Positions 15,022-21,536 of a stretch of 28,911 bases of DNA are shown one piece after another. Source of the stretch: Thermoleophilia bacterium (GTDB lineage: Bacteria; Actinomycetota; Thermoleophilia; Gaiellales; Gaiellaceae); NCBI GenBank assembly GCA_013362295.1, contig JABFWJ010000244.1:1-28911 (forward strand), in the 5' to 3' direction. Within the stretch, counting starts at the first letter, position 1, and every line of letters begins with the position of its first letter. Both the position numbers and the translations under genes were made by a program. A model generated the notes under the pieces. It made no database searches, was not told the DNA's origin, and worked only from the letters and a program-made list of their open reading frames with translations.

Positions 15022-15132
15022 TTAGTTCGCGCGCGGGGCACGGCGCGGGGCCGGCTTGCGGCGGCCGCGCAGCAGCTCGACGTGCGCGTCGTTGAGGATC
15101 TTGGTCAGCTGATGATCCGAAGGCCTCATCAT
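15022..15132 (-). CDS. Unannotated 36-residue basic protein, divergent from marR
   Basis: A short gene of 37 codons including TAA encodes a protein beginning MMRPSDHQLTKIL and ending in a Lys/Arg/Pro/Ala-rich tail (RGRRKPAPRR). I recognise no family. Support comes from its signals. A GGAGG ribosome site (15142-15138) stands 5 nt before ATG 15132. A near-consensus promoter, TTGACG-17 nt-TAGTAT, lies at 15201-15173. Two palindromes overlap that promoter, and a perfect hairpin follows the stop. The second codon is also ATG, so the start could be 15129. It is divergent from a MarR gene and is likely under its control. The basic tail could bind RNA, DNA or an acidic partner. Confidence 0.62.
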   Translation of the reverse strand: MMRPSDHQLTKILNDAHVELLRGRRKPAPRRAPRAN

Positions 15133-15157
15133 GTGAGCCTCCTCTCTCGCTCTCGAA

Positions 15158-15175
15158 TATCTTGATGCCGAGATA
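15158..15175. promoter_or_regulatory. Imperfect palindrome, putative MarR operator 1
   Basis: TATCTTGATGCCGAGATA is an 18-bp dyad with 12 of 18 symmetric positions and TATCT/AGATA ends. It overlaps the -10 and start region of the small-gene promoter. It shares the TCTTGA half-site with the palindrome at 15190, as expected for two sites of one MarR dimer. Confidence 0.5.
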
Positions 15176-15201
15176 CTACAAGTCGAGCCTCTTGACGTCA
15201 A
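15173..15201 (-). promoter_or_regulatory. Promoter of the 36-residue gene
   Basis: On the - strand TTGACG (15201-15196) and TAGTAT (15178-15173) are separated by 17 nt. Both hexamers are close to consensus. The predicted start near 15166 leaves a leader of about 34 nt containing the GGAGG site. Confidence 0.6.
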
Positions 15202-15203
15202 GA
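15190..15203. promoter_or_regulatory. Perfect palindrome, putative MarR operator 2
   Basis: TCTTGACGTCAAGA is a perfect 14-bp palindrome in the marR/small-gene intergenic region, overlapping the -35 of the small-gene promoter and upstream of marR. MarR dimers typically bind such 14-18 bp dyads. Repression of both genes by the adjacent MarR is inferred. Confidence 0.6.
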
Positions 15204-15243
15204 CTGTTTATGTAAAACTGTGTCCGTGAAGAAAGGGGTCACC

Positions 15244-15753
15244 GTGGAAGACCACATCGACCGCCTGCTGGCGAAGATCGCCGAGGTGGGCACGGTCGAC
15301 ATCGACCCCGAGGTCGAAGGGATCGTCGACCGGATCGGAAGCATCCACCGCCGGATGAAGCGGGCGCAGGAGCGGACGCTCCGGGAGCACGGCCTGACGC
15401 ACGAGGAGTGGAGCGTCATGTCGCATCTGCGACTCGGCGCCGAGGCCTGCCGCAGCTCGCCGGGCGAGCTCGCGAAGGACCTCGAGCTCTCGAGCGGCGC
15501 GATGACGAGCCGGCTCGATCGCCTGGAGAAGGCCGGTCTCGTGCGCCGGCTGCCCGATCCGGAGGACCGGCGGAGCGTCGTGGTTCAGCTGACGGAGAAG
15601 GGCCGCGACGCGTGGGACGAGGCTGCGTCCGTGCAGGGCCGTCGCGAGGCGTTCATCGCGTCACGGCTCACGAAGGCAGAGCAGCGTCAGCTCAACGTGC
15701 TGCTACGGAAGCTGCTCCTCGGCTTCGAGTCTTCTAAGCGCCCGTCGAAGTAA
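15244..15753 (+). CDS. MarR-family transcriptional regulator
   Basis: This winged-helix regulator has the MarR plan: N-terminal dimer helices, then EWSVMSHLRLG, the recognition region SPGELAKDLELSSGAMTSRLDRLEKAGLVRR, the wing PDPEDRRSVVVQLTEKG and a C-terminal dimerisation helix. GTG 15244 is preferred because AAAGGGG stands 5 nt upstream. GTG 15220 and 15226 are in-frame alternatives adding up to eight residues. The gene is divergent from the 36-residue gene, with two candidate operators between them. At the other end it overlaps the amidase tail to tail by 20 nt. The ligand is unknown. Confidence 0.9.
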   Translation: MEDHIDRLLAKIAEVGTVDIDPEVEGIVDRIGSIHRRMKRAQERTLREHGLTHEEWSVMSHLRLGAEACRSSPGELAKDLELSSGAMTSRLDRLEKAGLVRRLPDPEDRRSVVVQLTEKGRDAWDEAASVQGRREAFIASRLTKAEQRQLNVLLRKLLLGFESSKRPSK

Positions 15754-17263
15754 CCGTGATCGTGAGGACGGCCTGCTGGCCGTCCTTCGTGTAGGCCCTC
15801 ACCTCGAGCGTGTGCGGGCCCGCTGCGACCGTGGTCGAGTCCCACGTCGTCGCCCACGGCTCCGTCGTCGACGAGGCGATAACCGTGCCGTCGACGGCGA
15901 ACTCGACGCGCGCGACCTGGCCGATCGCGTGCGCGCGCCAGTCGACGACCCCGCTGACGGCCTGGCCGTCGGCCAGGTTCTGCGCGGTCACCTGCGGCGG
16001 CGGGACGGGCTTCGGATTCGGCTTCGGCTTCGGCTTCGGGGCCGGCTTCGGCTTCGGCGCGGGCTTCTTCTTCGGAATGGGGTGGTTCGCGACGACGAGC
16101 GGCAGGCGCCGCTTGGCGACACGGCCGTCGCGGGCGACCGCGGCGAGGCAGATCCAGTGGCGGCCGTCGTGCACCTTGCGCGAGTTCCAGCGGACGGTGT
16201 ACGGCGCGACCCGGTCGCGGCTCACCACGTGGCCGTCGACGTACAGGCCGATGCCGCTGGTCGTTGCGCCGCGCACGTTCGCGCGGATTCGCAACGTGCC
16301 CTTGACCTTCTGCCACGCGCGCAGCGCAGACGTCGTGAGCGCGAAGTCGTGGTTGACGACGTGGACGACGAGGCGCTGCGTCGCCGTTCCCTCCTTGCCC
16401 GTCGCGCGGACCGTCAGGACGTGGACGCCGTTCTCGAAGGTCGTCGTGTTCCAGCCGCGGCCGCCCGCGAACGCGAACGGCCGGCGCTGGTCAGTCCAGA
16501 CGACGTGGCCGTCGATGGCGAAGTCGACGCGCCGCGTAGCAGGGCCCTTCGTGCGCACCGACCACGGGACGATGCCGGTCAGCGTCTGACCGCGGTCGAT
16601 CGTCGTCGTGTCGACGTGGAGGGCGTACCGCTCGGGGAAGGCGTAGTGCCGCACCAGATTCAGGTAGAAGCCCCAGCGCCAGTGCGGGCCGGGGTCGGTG
16701 TGATGGTCGCTCCCGCCGTACTCGCCGGGATTGTTCGGGTCGGGGACCTGGGAGTGTCCGACGATGTGCTGCCGGTCGACGGGGATGCCGTAGCGGCGCA
16801 CGAGCCAGGCCACGAGATGCGCAGACGAGTGGTACTGCTCGTCCGTGAACCCGGCGGGGTCGTAGGTCTCGCCGACGTGCTCGATCCCGATCGAGTGCTG
16901 GTTGACCTTCCAGTTGCCGGCGTGCCAGGCGACGTCGGAAAGGTGCACGAGCTGGACGATCGAGCCGTCCCGCGAGATCACGAAGTGCGCGGAGGCGTGC
17001 GAGTGCCCGCCCGAGAGCCACCAGACGTTGCCGAGCATGCTGCCGCCGTCGGTGGCGTGGATGACGATCGTCGTGATCGTGTGGGACTTCGGGCTGCGAC
17101 CCGCCTCGGTGTAACTGCCCTGGCCGCGCACGAAGGTCAGCGCCGGGCGCTTGACGACGTCACCGGCAGCGGCGACGGGCGCGCCGGCGACGGCGCACAG
17201 CAGCAACAGGAGAACGACCCCCCTCGACACGACCGAAAACGTTGTAGCCCAGATCCGGCACAT
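15734..17263 (-). CDS. Secreted N-acetylmuramoyl-L-alanine amidase (Amidase_2) with Ig-like modules
   Basis: This is a 509-residue exported protein. Residues 1-33 form a signal peptide (GVVLLLLLCAVAGAPVAAAG). The Amidase_2/PGRP zinc domain spans about 60-200: TTIVIHATDGG (His69), SIGIEHVG, IVGHSQV (His170) and HHTDPGPHW (Asp190) supply the expected zinc ligands. Two Ig-like beta modules follow (VDFAIDGHVVW..., GIGLYVDGHVVS...), then a Lys/Pro linker near 405-430, then a third similar module (VEFAVDGTVIAS...). The enzyme would cleave the amide bond between muramic acid and the stem peptide. ATG 17261-17263 follows a G-rich ribosome site; an in-frame GTG inside the signal region is an alternative. 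Confidence 0.93.
   Translation of the reverse strand: MCRIWATTFSVVSRGVVLLLLLCAVAGAPVAAAGDVVKRPALTFVRGQGSYTEAGRSPKSHTITTIVIHATDGGSMLGNVWWLSGGHSHASAHFVISRDGSIVQLVHLSDVAWHAGNWKVNQHSIGIEHVGETYDPAGFTDEQYHSSAHLVAWLVRRYGIPVDRQHIVGHSQVPDPNNPGEYGGSDHHTDPGPHWRWGFYLNLVRHYAFPERYALHVDTTTIDRGQTLTGIVPWSVRTKGPATRRVDFAIDGHVVWTDQRRPFAFAGGRGWNTTTFENGVHVLTVRATGKEGTATQRLVVHVVNHDFALTTSALRAWQKVKGTLRIRANVRGATTSGIGLYVDGHVVSRDRVAPYTVRWNSRKVHDGRHWICLAAVARDGRVAKRRLPLVVANHPIPKKKPAPKPKPAPKPKPKPNPKPVPPPQVTAQNLADGQAVSGVVDWRAHAIGQVARVEFAVDGTVIASSTTEPWATTWDSTTVAAGPHTLEVRAYTKDGQQAVLTITVTSTGA
16008..16075. repeat. GGCTTC-type hexamer tract within the amidase gene
   Basis: An imperfect tandem run of GGCTTC on the + strand encodes, on the - strand, the Lys-Pro linker (KPKPAPKPKPKPNPK) between the second and third Ig-like modules. 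Such tracts change length by slippage in whole-codon pairs, keeping frame. The linker probably spans the cell wall or spaces the last module. Confidence 0.7.
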
Positions 17264-17279
17264 CCGAGCCCCCCCGAAC

Positions 17280-17298
17280 AGGGGTTTTTCGGACCCCT
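17280..17298. other. Short hairpin upstream of the amidase gene
   Basis: AGGGGT and ACCCCT form a 6-bp stem with a 7-nt loop, 17-35 nt upstream of the amidase ATG in its probable leader. The adjoining G-run forms the ribosome site. It could modulate translation; there is no T-run in the - strand direction, so it is not a normal terminator for the upstream gene. Confidence 0.35.
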
Positions 17299-17310
17299 AA
17301 CGGACGGGCT

Positions 17311-17383
17311 CGAAGCTGGTTGCGCTGCGCGCACTCAGATTCGTTCTGGCCGAACCTGATTCGGCGGAGCCGAACCAGATTCG
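17311..17383. repeat. Dispersed palindromic repeat, cluster B (four cores, 20-nt period)
   Basis: Cores start at 17311, 17331, 17351 and 17371. The first two are degenerate (10 of 13 positions) and the last two match CGAAYCWGRTTCG fully. Spacers are 7 nt. The cluster follows the stop of the sarcosine-oxidase-like gene and precedes the amidase gene, which reads in the same direction, so it sits at the 3' end of the trp operon transcript. Confidence 0.8.
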
Positions 17384-17396
17384 AGACGTTCGGGGT

Positions 17397-18482
17397 TCAG
17401 CCGTGGCTTGCGGTCCGAAGGCCGGCGTCTCCGCTGCGGGTGCCGAGGGCGTGGAACGGCTCTCGCTCGCGCCTGCCCTCGATGCAGTCGGCCACGTACT
17501 CGGCGAAGGCCGGCCCGTGCTTGAAGCCGTGGCCGGAGCCACCGCCGATCAGCCACCACGAATCGCGCTCGGGGTGCCGGTCGACAATGAAGTGCGTGTC
17601 CGCCGAGAGGTCGTACTGGCAGACGCGGGTGCCGACGATCGGTGCGCCGGCGAGCGCCGGGAAGCGATAGGCCGCATAGGTTCGGGCGGCCTCCTCCCAG
17701 GAGCGAAGCGGGAGCCGGTCGAGCGTGTCCGGGTCGACCTCCTCGCCGGCGAGATCCGGCGCGACCTTGACGCCGAGGCCGTCGAGCTCTCCGTGCCCGT
17801 AGTAGGGCGCCTCGTACTCGCAGAAGCCGGGCGCGTCGCGCCAGGCCGCGTCGGCCCCGAAGAAGAAGACGTCGCGGCGTGTCACCTTCAGCTCGACGTG
17901 CTCCGGGAACAGCGCTGCGAGCCACGGGCCGCAGGCCCACACGACGACGTCGGCACGCGGGTCGTCCGCGGGAAGCAGGCGGCCGCTCTCGCTGCGGACA
18001 CCGGCGCGCTCGCCGTCCTCGACGAGCAGCTGAGTCGCGCGCCGCGCTCGCAGGACGCCCGCCTCCGGCTCGAAGAGCACCGCGGCGATCCCGTCGGGGT
18101 TGAGCGAGGGGTAGAGCGAGCGCGCCTCCTCGGGCTCGAGCCACTCGTACGGGACGCCGAGCCGGTCGAGCGATGCGCGGCTACGCGCTTCGAAACCGTC
18201 CTCGCTGCGGGCGAACCACGCGACACCAATGGGTTCCCAGATGCGCGTGCCGGTCGTGTCCTGCAACTCGAGCCACTTCGTGCGTGCGGCGCGTGCCATC
18301 TCCGCGTACCAGTCGGCGTCGCCGTGCCCGGCGCGCGACAGCCGCGTGTCTCCTCCCGACGCCGAGCGGACGGTGCCGGGCGAGTACTGCTCGACGAGCG
18401 TCACGTCCCAGCCGCGCAGCGCGAGCTCGCGGGCGGTCGCCGCGCCGAACACGCCGGCGCCGACGACGATCGCGCTACTCAC
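17397..18482 (-). CDS. Sarcosine-oxidase-like FAD amine oxidoreductase at the end of the trp operon
   Basis: This 361-residue flavoenzyme of the DAO superfamily most resembles monomeric sarcosine/N-methyl amino acid oxidases. Visible are the FAD site IVVGAGVFGAATARELALRG, a second-strand acidic residue (LVEQ), GTRVCQYDLSADTHFIVDRHP and GGGSGHGFKHGPAFAEYV. Cys288 in VCQY sits where monomeric sarcosine oxidase links FAD covalently, so covalent flavin is predicted. Members oxidise a secondary amine to an imine with hydrogen peroxide, releasing formaldehyde when the substrate is N-methylated. GTG 18482 overlaps the trpA stop (GTGA), so it is translated from the trp message. This is not a known tryptophan-synthesis step; the substrate is unknown. 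Confidence 0.88.
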   Translation of the reverse strand: MSSAIVVGAGVFGAATARELALRGWDVTLVEQYSPGTVRSASGGDTRLSRAGHGDADWYAEMARAARTKWLELQDTTGTRIWEPIGVAWFARSEDGFEARSRASLDRLGVPYEWLEPEEARSLYPSLNPDGIAAVLFEPEAGVLRARRATQLLVEDGERAGVRSESGRLLPADDPRADVVVWACGPWLAALFPEHVELKVTRRDVFFFGADAAWRDAPGFCEYEAPYYGHGELDGLGVKVAPDLAGEEVDPDTLDRLPLRSWEEAARTYAAYRFPALAGAPIVGTRVCQYDLSADTHFIVDRHPERDSWWLIGGGSGHGFKHGPAFAEYVADCIEGRREREPFHALGTRSGDAGLRTASHG

Positions 18483-19237
18483 GCGACGGCGAGCGCGTCG
18501 AGCGCTCCCCGCAACGAGCCAACGAACCGTGCGAGCTCGGCAGGTCCTTCCTGTGCCGCCTCGACGGCGCGGGAGCCGACGGCGATCCCGTCGACGAGCT
18601 CCGCTGCTGCACGGGCGTGCTCGGGTGTCGAGATGCCGAAGCCCGCGTAGAGCGGTACGTCCGTGACGGCGCGCGCACGCTCCGCGAGCGGTGCGAGCGA
18701 CGGCGCCAGCTCGGGCCGCACACCGGTCGTCCCGGTGACGGTGACGAGGTAAAGCCAGCCGTCGGTGCTCGTCGCCGCGAGCTTCAGGCGCGCGTCGGTC
18801 GACGTCGGCGCGACGAGCTGCACCCGCCGCAGCTCGGGGCGAACGTCGGCGGGGAGGTCCACGACGATGAACGACGTCGCGCCCGCAGCACGCGCCTCGC
18901 GCTCGAGCCGCTCCCAGCCGTGTGCGTCGAAGATCGACGCGTAGGTCATCAGGATCAGCGGCACGCTCACGCGCGCGCGCGTCTCGGCGAGCACCTCGAG
19001 GCAGCGAGCGGTGCGCATCCCGGCGGCGAGCGCCCGCTCGCCGGCTCTCCTGATCACCGGGCCGTCCGCGAGCGGGTCGGAGAACGGAAAGCCGATCTCG
19101 ATGATGTCGGCGCCCGCCTCGACCGCCGCCTGCGCGAGCTCCGGCGTGTCCGGCATCGCCATCAGGTAGACGACGAGCACTTTCGAACCTGATTCGTTCT
19201 GTGAATCAGATTCGAGCTTTTCGGGCTGCGTGCTCAT
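18479..19237 (-). CDS. trpA: Tryptophan synthase alpha chain, with a repeat-derived N-terminus
   Basis: TrpA cleaves indole-3-glycerol phosphate to indole. Catalytic Glu47 (DIIEIGFPFSDP) and Asp58 (PLADGP) are present, with the phosphate-site segment YAGFGIST and the GSRAVE strand near the C-terminus. At 252 residues it is short. The usual first helix, with its Arg-Ile-x3-Phe pattern before PYLTAGDP, is missing, and the corresponding strand reads VVYLMAMPD. Residues 8-18 (LESDSQNESGS) are encoded by a copy of the palindromic repeat. ATG 19237 overlaps the trpB stop (ATGA) like the other junctions of the operon. GTG 19180 after the repeat is an alternative start but has no clear ribosome site. 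Confidence 0.92.
   Translation of the reverse strand: MSTQPEKLESDSQNESGSKVLVVYLMAMPDTPELAQAAVEAGADIIEIGFPFSDPLADGPVIRRAGERALAAGMRTARCLEVLAETRARVSVPLILMTYASIFDAHGWERLEREARAAGATSFIVVDLPADVRPELRRVQLVAPTSTDARLKLAATSTDGWLYLVTVTGTTGVRPELAPSLAPLAERARAVTDVPLYAGFGISTPEHARAAAELVDGIAVGSRAVEAAQEGPAELARFVGSLRGALDALAVA
19184..19214. repeat. Dispersed palindromic repeat, cluster C1, inside the trpA 5' end
   Basis: Two cores, CGAACCTGATTCG (19184-19196) and TGAATCAGATTCG (19202-19214), start 18 nt apart with a 5-nt spacer. They form an 11-12 bp stem. Read on the - strand in the trpA frame they give ESDS-QN-ESGS. The 18-nt period differs from the 20-nt period of intergenic copies and equals six codons. Confidence 0.82.
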
Positions 19238-20388
19238 GTCGAAGTGCTCGAATCTGGTTCGGTTCCCGAATCAGATTCGTAGTCGAGGACCTCGGCGAGG
19301 TCCTTGTCGCCGCGGCCGGAGAGGCAGACGAGGACGAGTTCGACGTCGCAGTCGAGGGCGCGCGCGAGGGCGTGCGACGACTCGAGGGCCGGGACGATGC
19401 CTTCCGTCTCGCAGAGGCGGTGGAAGGCGGCGAGCGCCTCGTCGTCCGTGCACGGGAGGTATTCGGCGCGGCCGGTGTCGCGCAGCTGCGCGTGCTCGGG
19501 GCCGACGCCGGGATAGTCGAGACCGGCGGAGATCGAGTGCGCGTCCATGATCTGGCCGTCCTCGTCGGCGAGGAGCGACGAGCGCGCGCCGTGCAGCACG
19601 CCGGGCCGGCCGGTGCCGAGCGACGCCGCGCCCGCCGCCTCGACGCCGATCAGGCGCACGTCCTCGTCGGGGATGAAGTCGTAGAACATCCCGATCGCGT
19701 TCGAGCCGCCGCCGACGCAGGCGACGACGGTCTCCGGCAGTCGACCTTCGAGCTGGAGGATCTGCTCACGCGCCTCGCGGCCGATCACGCGCTGCAGCTC
19801 GCGCACGATCTCCGGGTACGGCGCCGGCCCGACGCACGAGCCGATCAGGTAGTAGGTCGTGTCGACGTTTGCGATCCAGTCGCGGATCGCCTCGCTCGTC
19901 GCCTCTTTCAGCGTCCGCGTGCCGAACTCGACCGGACGCACCTCGGCGCCGAGCAGGTTCATCCGCTCGACGTTGGGCGCCTGACGGCGCATGTCCTCGC
20001 TCCCCATGTAGACGATGCACTCGAGGCCGAAGCGCGCGCACACCGTCGCGGTCGCGACGCCGTGCTGGCCCGCGCCCGTCTCCGCGATGATGCGCGTCTT
20101 GCCGAGCCGGCGCGCGATCACCGCCTGGCCGAGCGCGTTGTTCAATTTATGCGCGCCGGTGTGCATCAGGTCCTCGCGCTTCAGGTACATGCGCTGCTCG
20201 GGCGCGAAGCGCTCGACGCGCGTCAGCGGCGTCGGACGGCCGGCATACGTCGTCCCCAGGTGATGCAGCTCGGCGCGGAACGACTCGTCGTCGCGCAGCT
20301 CGGCCCAGGTGGCCTCGAGCTCGTCGAGCGCCGGGATCAGCGTCTCGGGCACATAACGCCCGCCGTACACACCGTAGGTCAAACTCAT
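19234..20388 (-). CDS. trpB: Tryptophan synthase beta chain, with a repeat-derived C-terminus
   Basis: TrpB joins indole and serine using PLP. The Schiff-base Lys81 lies in HTGAHKLNNALGQ. ETGAGQHGVA and the PLP-phosphate loop CVGGGSNAIG are present, and the end of the fold reads CLSGRGDKDLAEVL. After that conserved end, residues 371-384 (ESDSGTEPDSSTST) come from a repeat copy and form an acidic Ser-rich tail. No earlier stop exists, so the repeat must be translated. ATG 20388 has GGAGG upstream and overlaps the trpC/F stop (ATGA). Length is 384 residues. Confidence 0.96.
   Translation of the reverse strand: MSLTYGVYGGRYVPETLIPALDELEATWAELRDDESFRAELHHLGTTYAGRPTPLTRVERFAPEQRMYLKREDLMHTGAHKLNNALGQAVIARRLGKTRIIAETGAGQHGVATATVCARFGLECIVYMGSEDMRRQAPNVERMNLLGAEVRPVEFGTRTLKEATSEAIRDWIANVDTTYYLIGSCVGPAPYPEIVRELQRVIGREAREQILQLEGRLPETVVACVGGGSNAIGMFYDFIPDEDVRLIGVEAAGAASLGTGRPGVLHGARSSLLADEDGQIMDAHSISAGLDYPGVGPEHAQLRDTGRAEYLPCTDDEALAAFHRLCETEGIVPALESSHALARALDCDVELVLVCLSGRGDKDLAEVLDYESDSGTEPDSSTST
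19249..19279. repeat. Dispersed palindromic repeat, cluster C2, inside the trpB 3' end
   Basis: Cores CGAATCTGGTTCG (19249-19261) and CGAATCAGATTCG (19267-19279) start 18 nt apart. Together they form a 14-bp stem with one G-U pair and a 3-nt loop. In the trpB frame they encode ESDS-GT-EPDS. The copy lies 34 nt from cluster C1, across the trpB/trpA junction. Confidence 0.85.
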
Positions 20389-21536
20389 CGTGCCGCCTCC
20401 ACCCATAGTCGAAGTGCGTCGTGGTGCTTGATGCCAGGCGACTGCTCGGTCGAGCGCGCGGAGTCGACCGCCCACGGCCGCACCGCCGCGATCGCCTCGC
20501 CGACGTTGTCGGGGCCGAGTCCGCCGGCGAGCATGACGCGCCCCGGCGTCGCCTTCGCGCGCTCGAGGTGCGACGGATCGTGCTCGGCCCACGGCAGGTC
20601 GACGACGGTGCCGACGCGCTCGCCGCGGTGCAGCAGAACCGCGTCACGCGAGCGATGCCCGTTCTCGCGCCCGTAGAACTGCACCAGGTCGGCGTCGGTC
20701 TCCTCGCACTCGCCGACGAAGACGGCGACGCGCAGAACCGTGTCGGGTGCATCGAGGAGCTCGTCGGTACGGCGCGGGCTCTCGGCCGCGAGGATGAAGC
20801 CGACCATGTCGGCGCCGGCGTCGATCGCCACGTCGACGTCTTCCTGCCGCGTCAGCCCGCACACCTTCACGAGTGGGCGCGCAACCAGCTCGCGCAGCTT
20901 CGCGCCGGGGTCGGCGGCACGCATGAGCGTCGAGCCGACGAGGACCGCGTTCGCACCGGCGAGCTCGGCAGCCGCGGCCTGCGCCCGGGTGGCGATGCCG
21001 CTCTCGGCGATCACGACGCGGTCCTTCGGTGCGCCGGCCACCAGCTCGAGCTGCCCTCTCCTGTCGATGGAGAAGGTGGAGAGGTCGCGCGCGTTGACGC
21101 CGATCACCGGCGCGTCGAGCTTCGCCGCGCGCGCAAGCTCGTCGGCGTCGTGCGCCTCGACGAGCGTGTCCAGCCCGAGCGACCGCGCGACGTTGAGCAG
21201 CGCGGTCGCGGTTGCGTCGTTTACGTCGCGCAGCAGAATCAGCACCGCGTCGGCGCCGGCGCCGCGCGCTTGCTCGAGGTGCGCGGGCGTCGAGAAGAAA
21301 CCCTTCGCCAGCAACGGGAGCTTCGTCGCCGCGCGGGCCGTGCGCAGGTCGTCCCACGTGCCGCCGAAGCGTTCGTCGACGAGCACCGACATCGCGCGCG
21401 CGCGACCGGACTCGTACGCGCGCGCGACCTCCGCGATGTCGCCGTCCGGGCGCAGGTCGCCGGCGGACGGCGAGCGCCGCTTGAACTCCGCGATCGCGCC
21501 GAACCCGGGCGCAGAGAGGGCGTCCCTGAACCTCAT
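20385..21536 (-). CDS. trpC: TrpC-TrpF fusion: indole-3-glycerol-phosphate synthase with a compacted PRA-isomerase domain
   Basis: Residues 1-220 are indole-3-glycerol-phosphate synthase with all usual catalytic residues: Glu17 and Lys19 (IAEFKRRSPS), Lys78 (LLAKGFF), Glu127 (LVEAHD), Asn148 (GVNARDL) and Glu178-Ser179 (AESG). The N-terminal extension of about 40 residues that normally helps close the active site is absent. Residues 221-383 are a phosphoribosylanthranilate isomerase (TrpF) domain starting KVCGLTR with the catalytic Cys226. It has only 163 residues against about 200. The QLHGDE motif reads QFYGRE, and the GGxGxxFDW phosphate loop is missing, replaced by VVDLPWAEHDP. It overlaps trpD and trpB by 4 nt. 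The TrpF activity is uncertain. Confidence 0.9.
   Translation of the reverse strand: MRFRDALSAPGFGAIAEFKRRSPSAGDLRPDGDIAEVARAYESGRARAMSVLVDERFGGTWDDLRTARAATKLPLLAKGFFSTPAHLEQARGAGADAVLILLRDVNDATATALLNVARSLGLDTLVEAHDADELARAAKLDAPVIGVNARDLSTFSIDRRGQLELVAGAPKDRVVIAESGIATRAQAAAAELAGANAVLVGSTLMRAADPGAKLRELVARPLVKVCGLTRQEDVDVAIDAGADMVGFILAAESPRRTDELLDAPDTVLRVAVFVGECEETDADLVQFYGRENGHRSRDAVLLHRGERVGTVVDLPWAEHDPSHLERAKATPGRVMLAGGLGPDNVGEAIAAVRPWAVDSARSTEQSPGIKHHDALRLWVEAAR

Noticed and set aside
17280..17298. Hairpin as a terminator for the trp operon end
   Set aside because: There is no T-run in the - strand direction, and it lies within the probable amidase leader; kept only as a possible regulatory hairpin.
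15810..17359. Long + strand frames with Gly-Phe repeats opposite the amidase
   Set aside because: The Gly-Phe repeat is the complement of the Lys-Pro linker; the - strand protein has a signal peptide and zinc-site motifs.
19184..19279. tRNA remnants, because the core resembles a T-arm (GGTTCGAATC)
   Set aside because: No anticodon arm, acceptor stem or CCA-proximal pairing could be found around any copy; the element is a symmetric palindrome instead.
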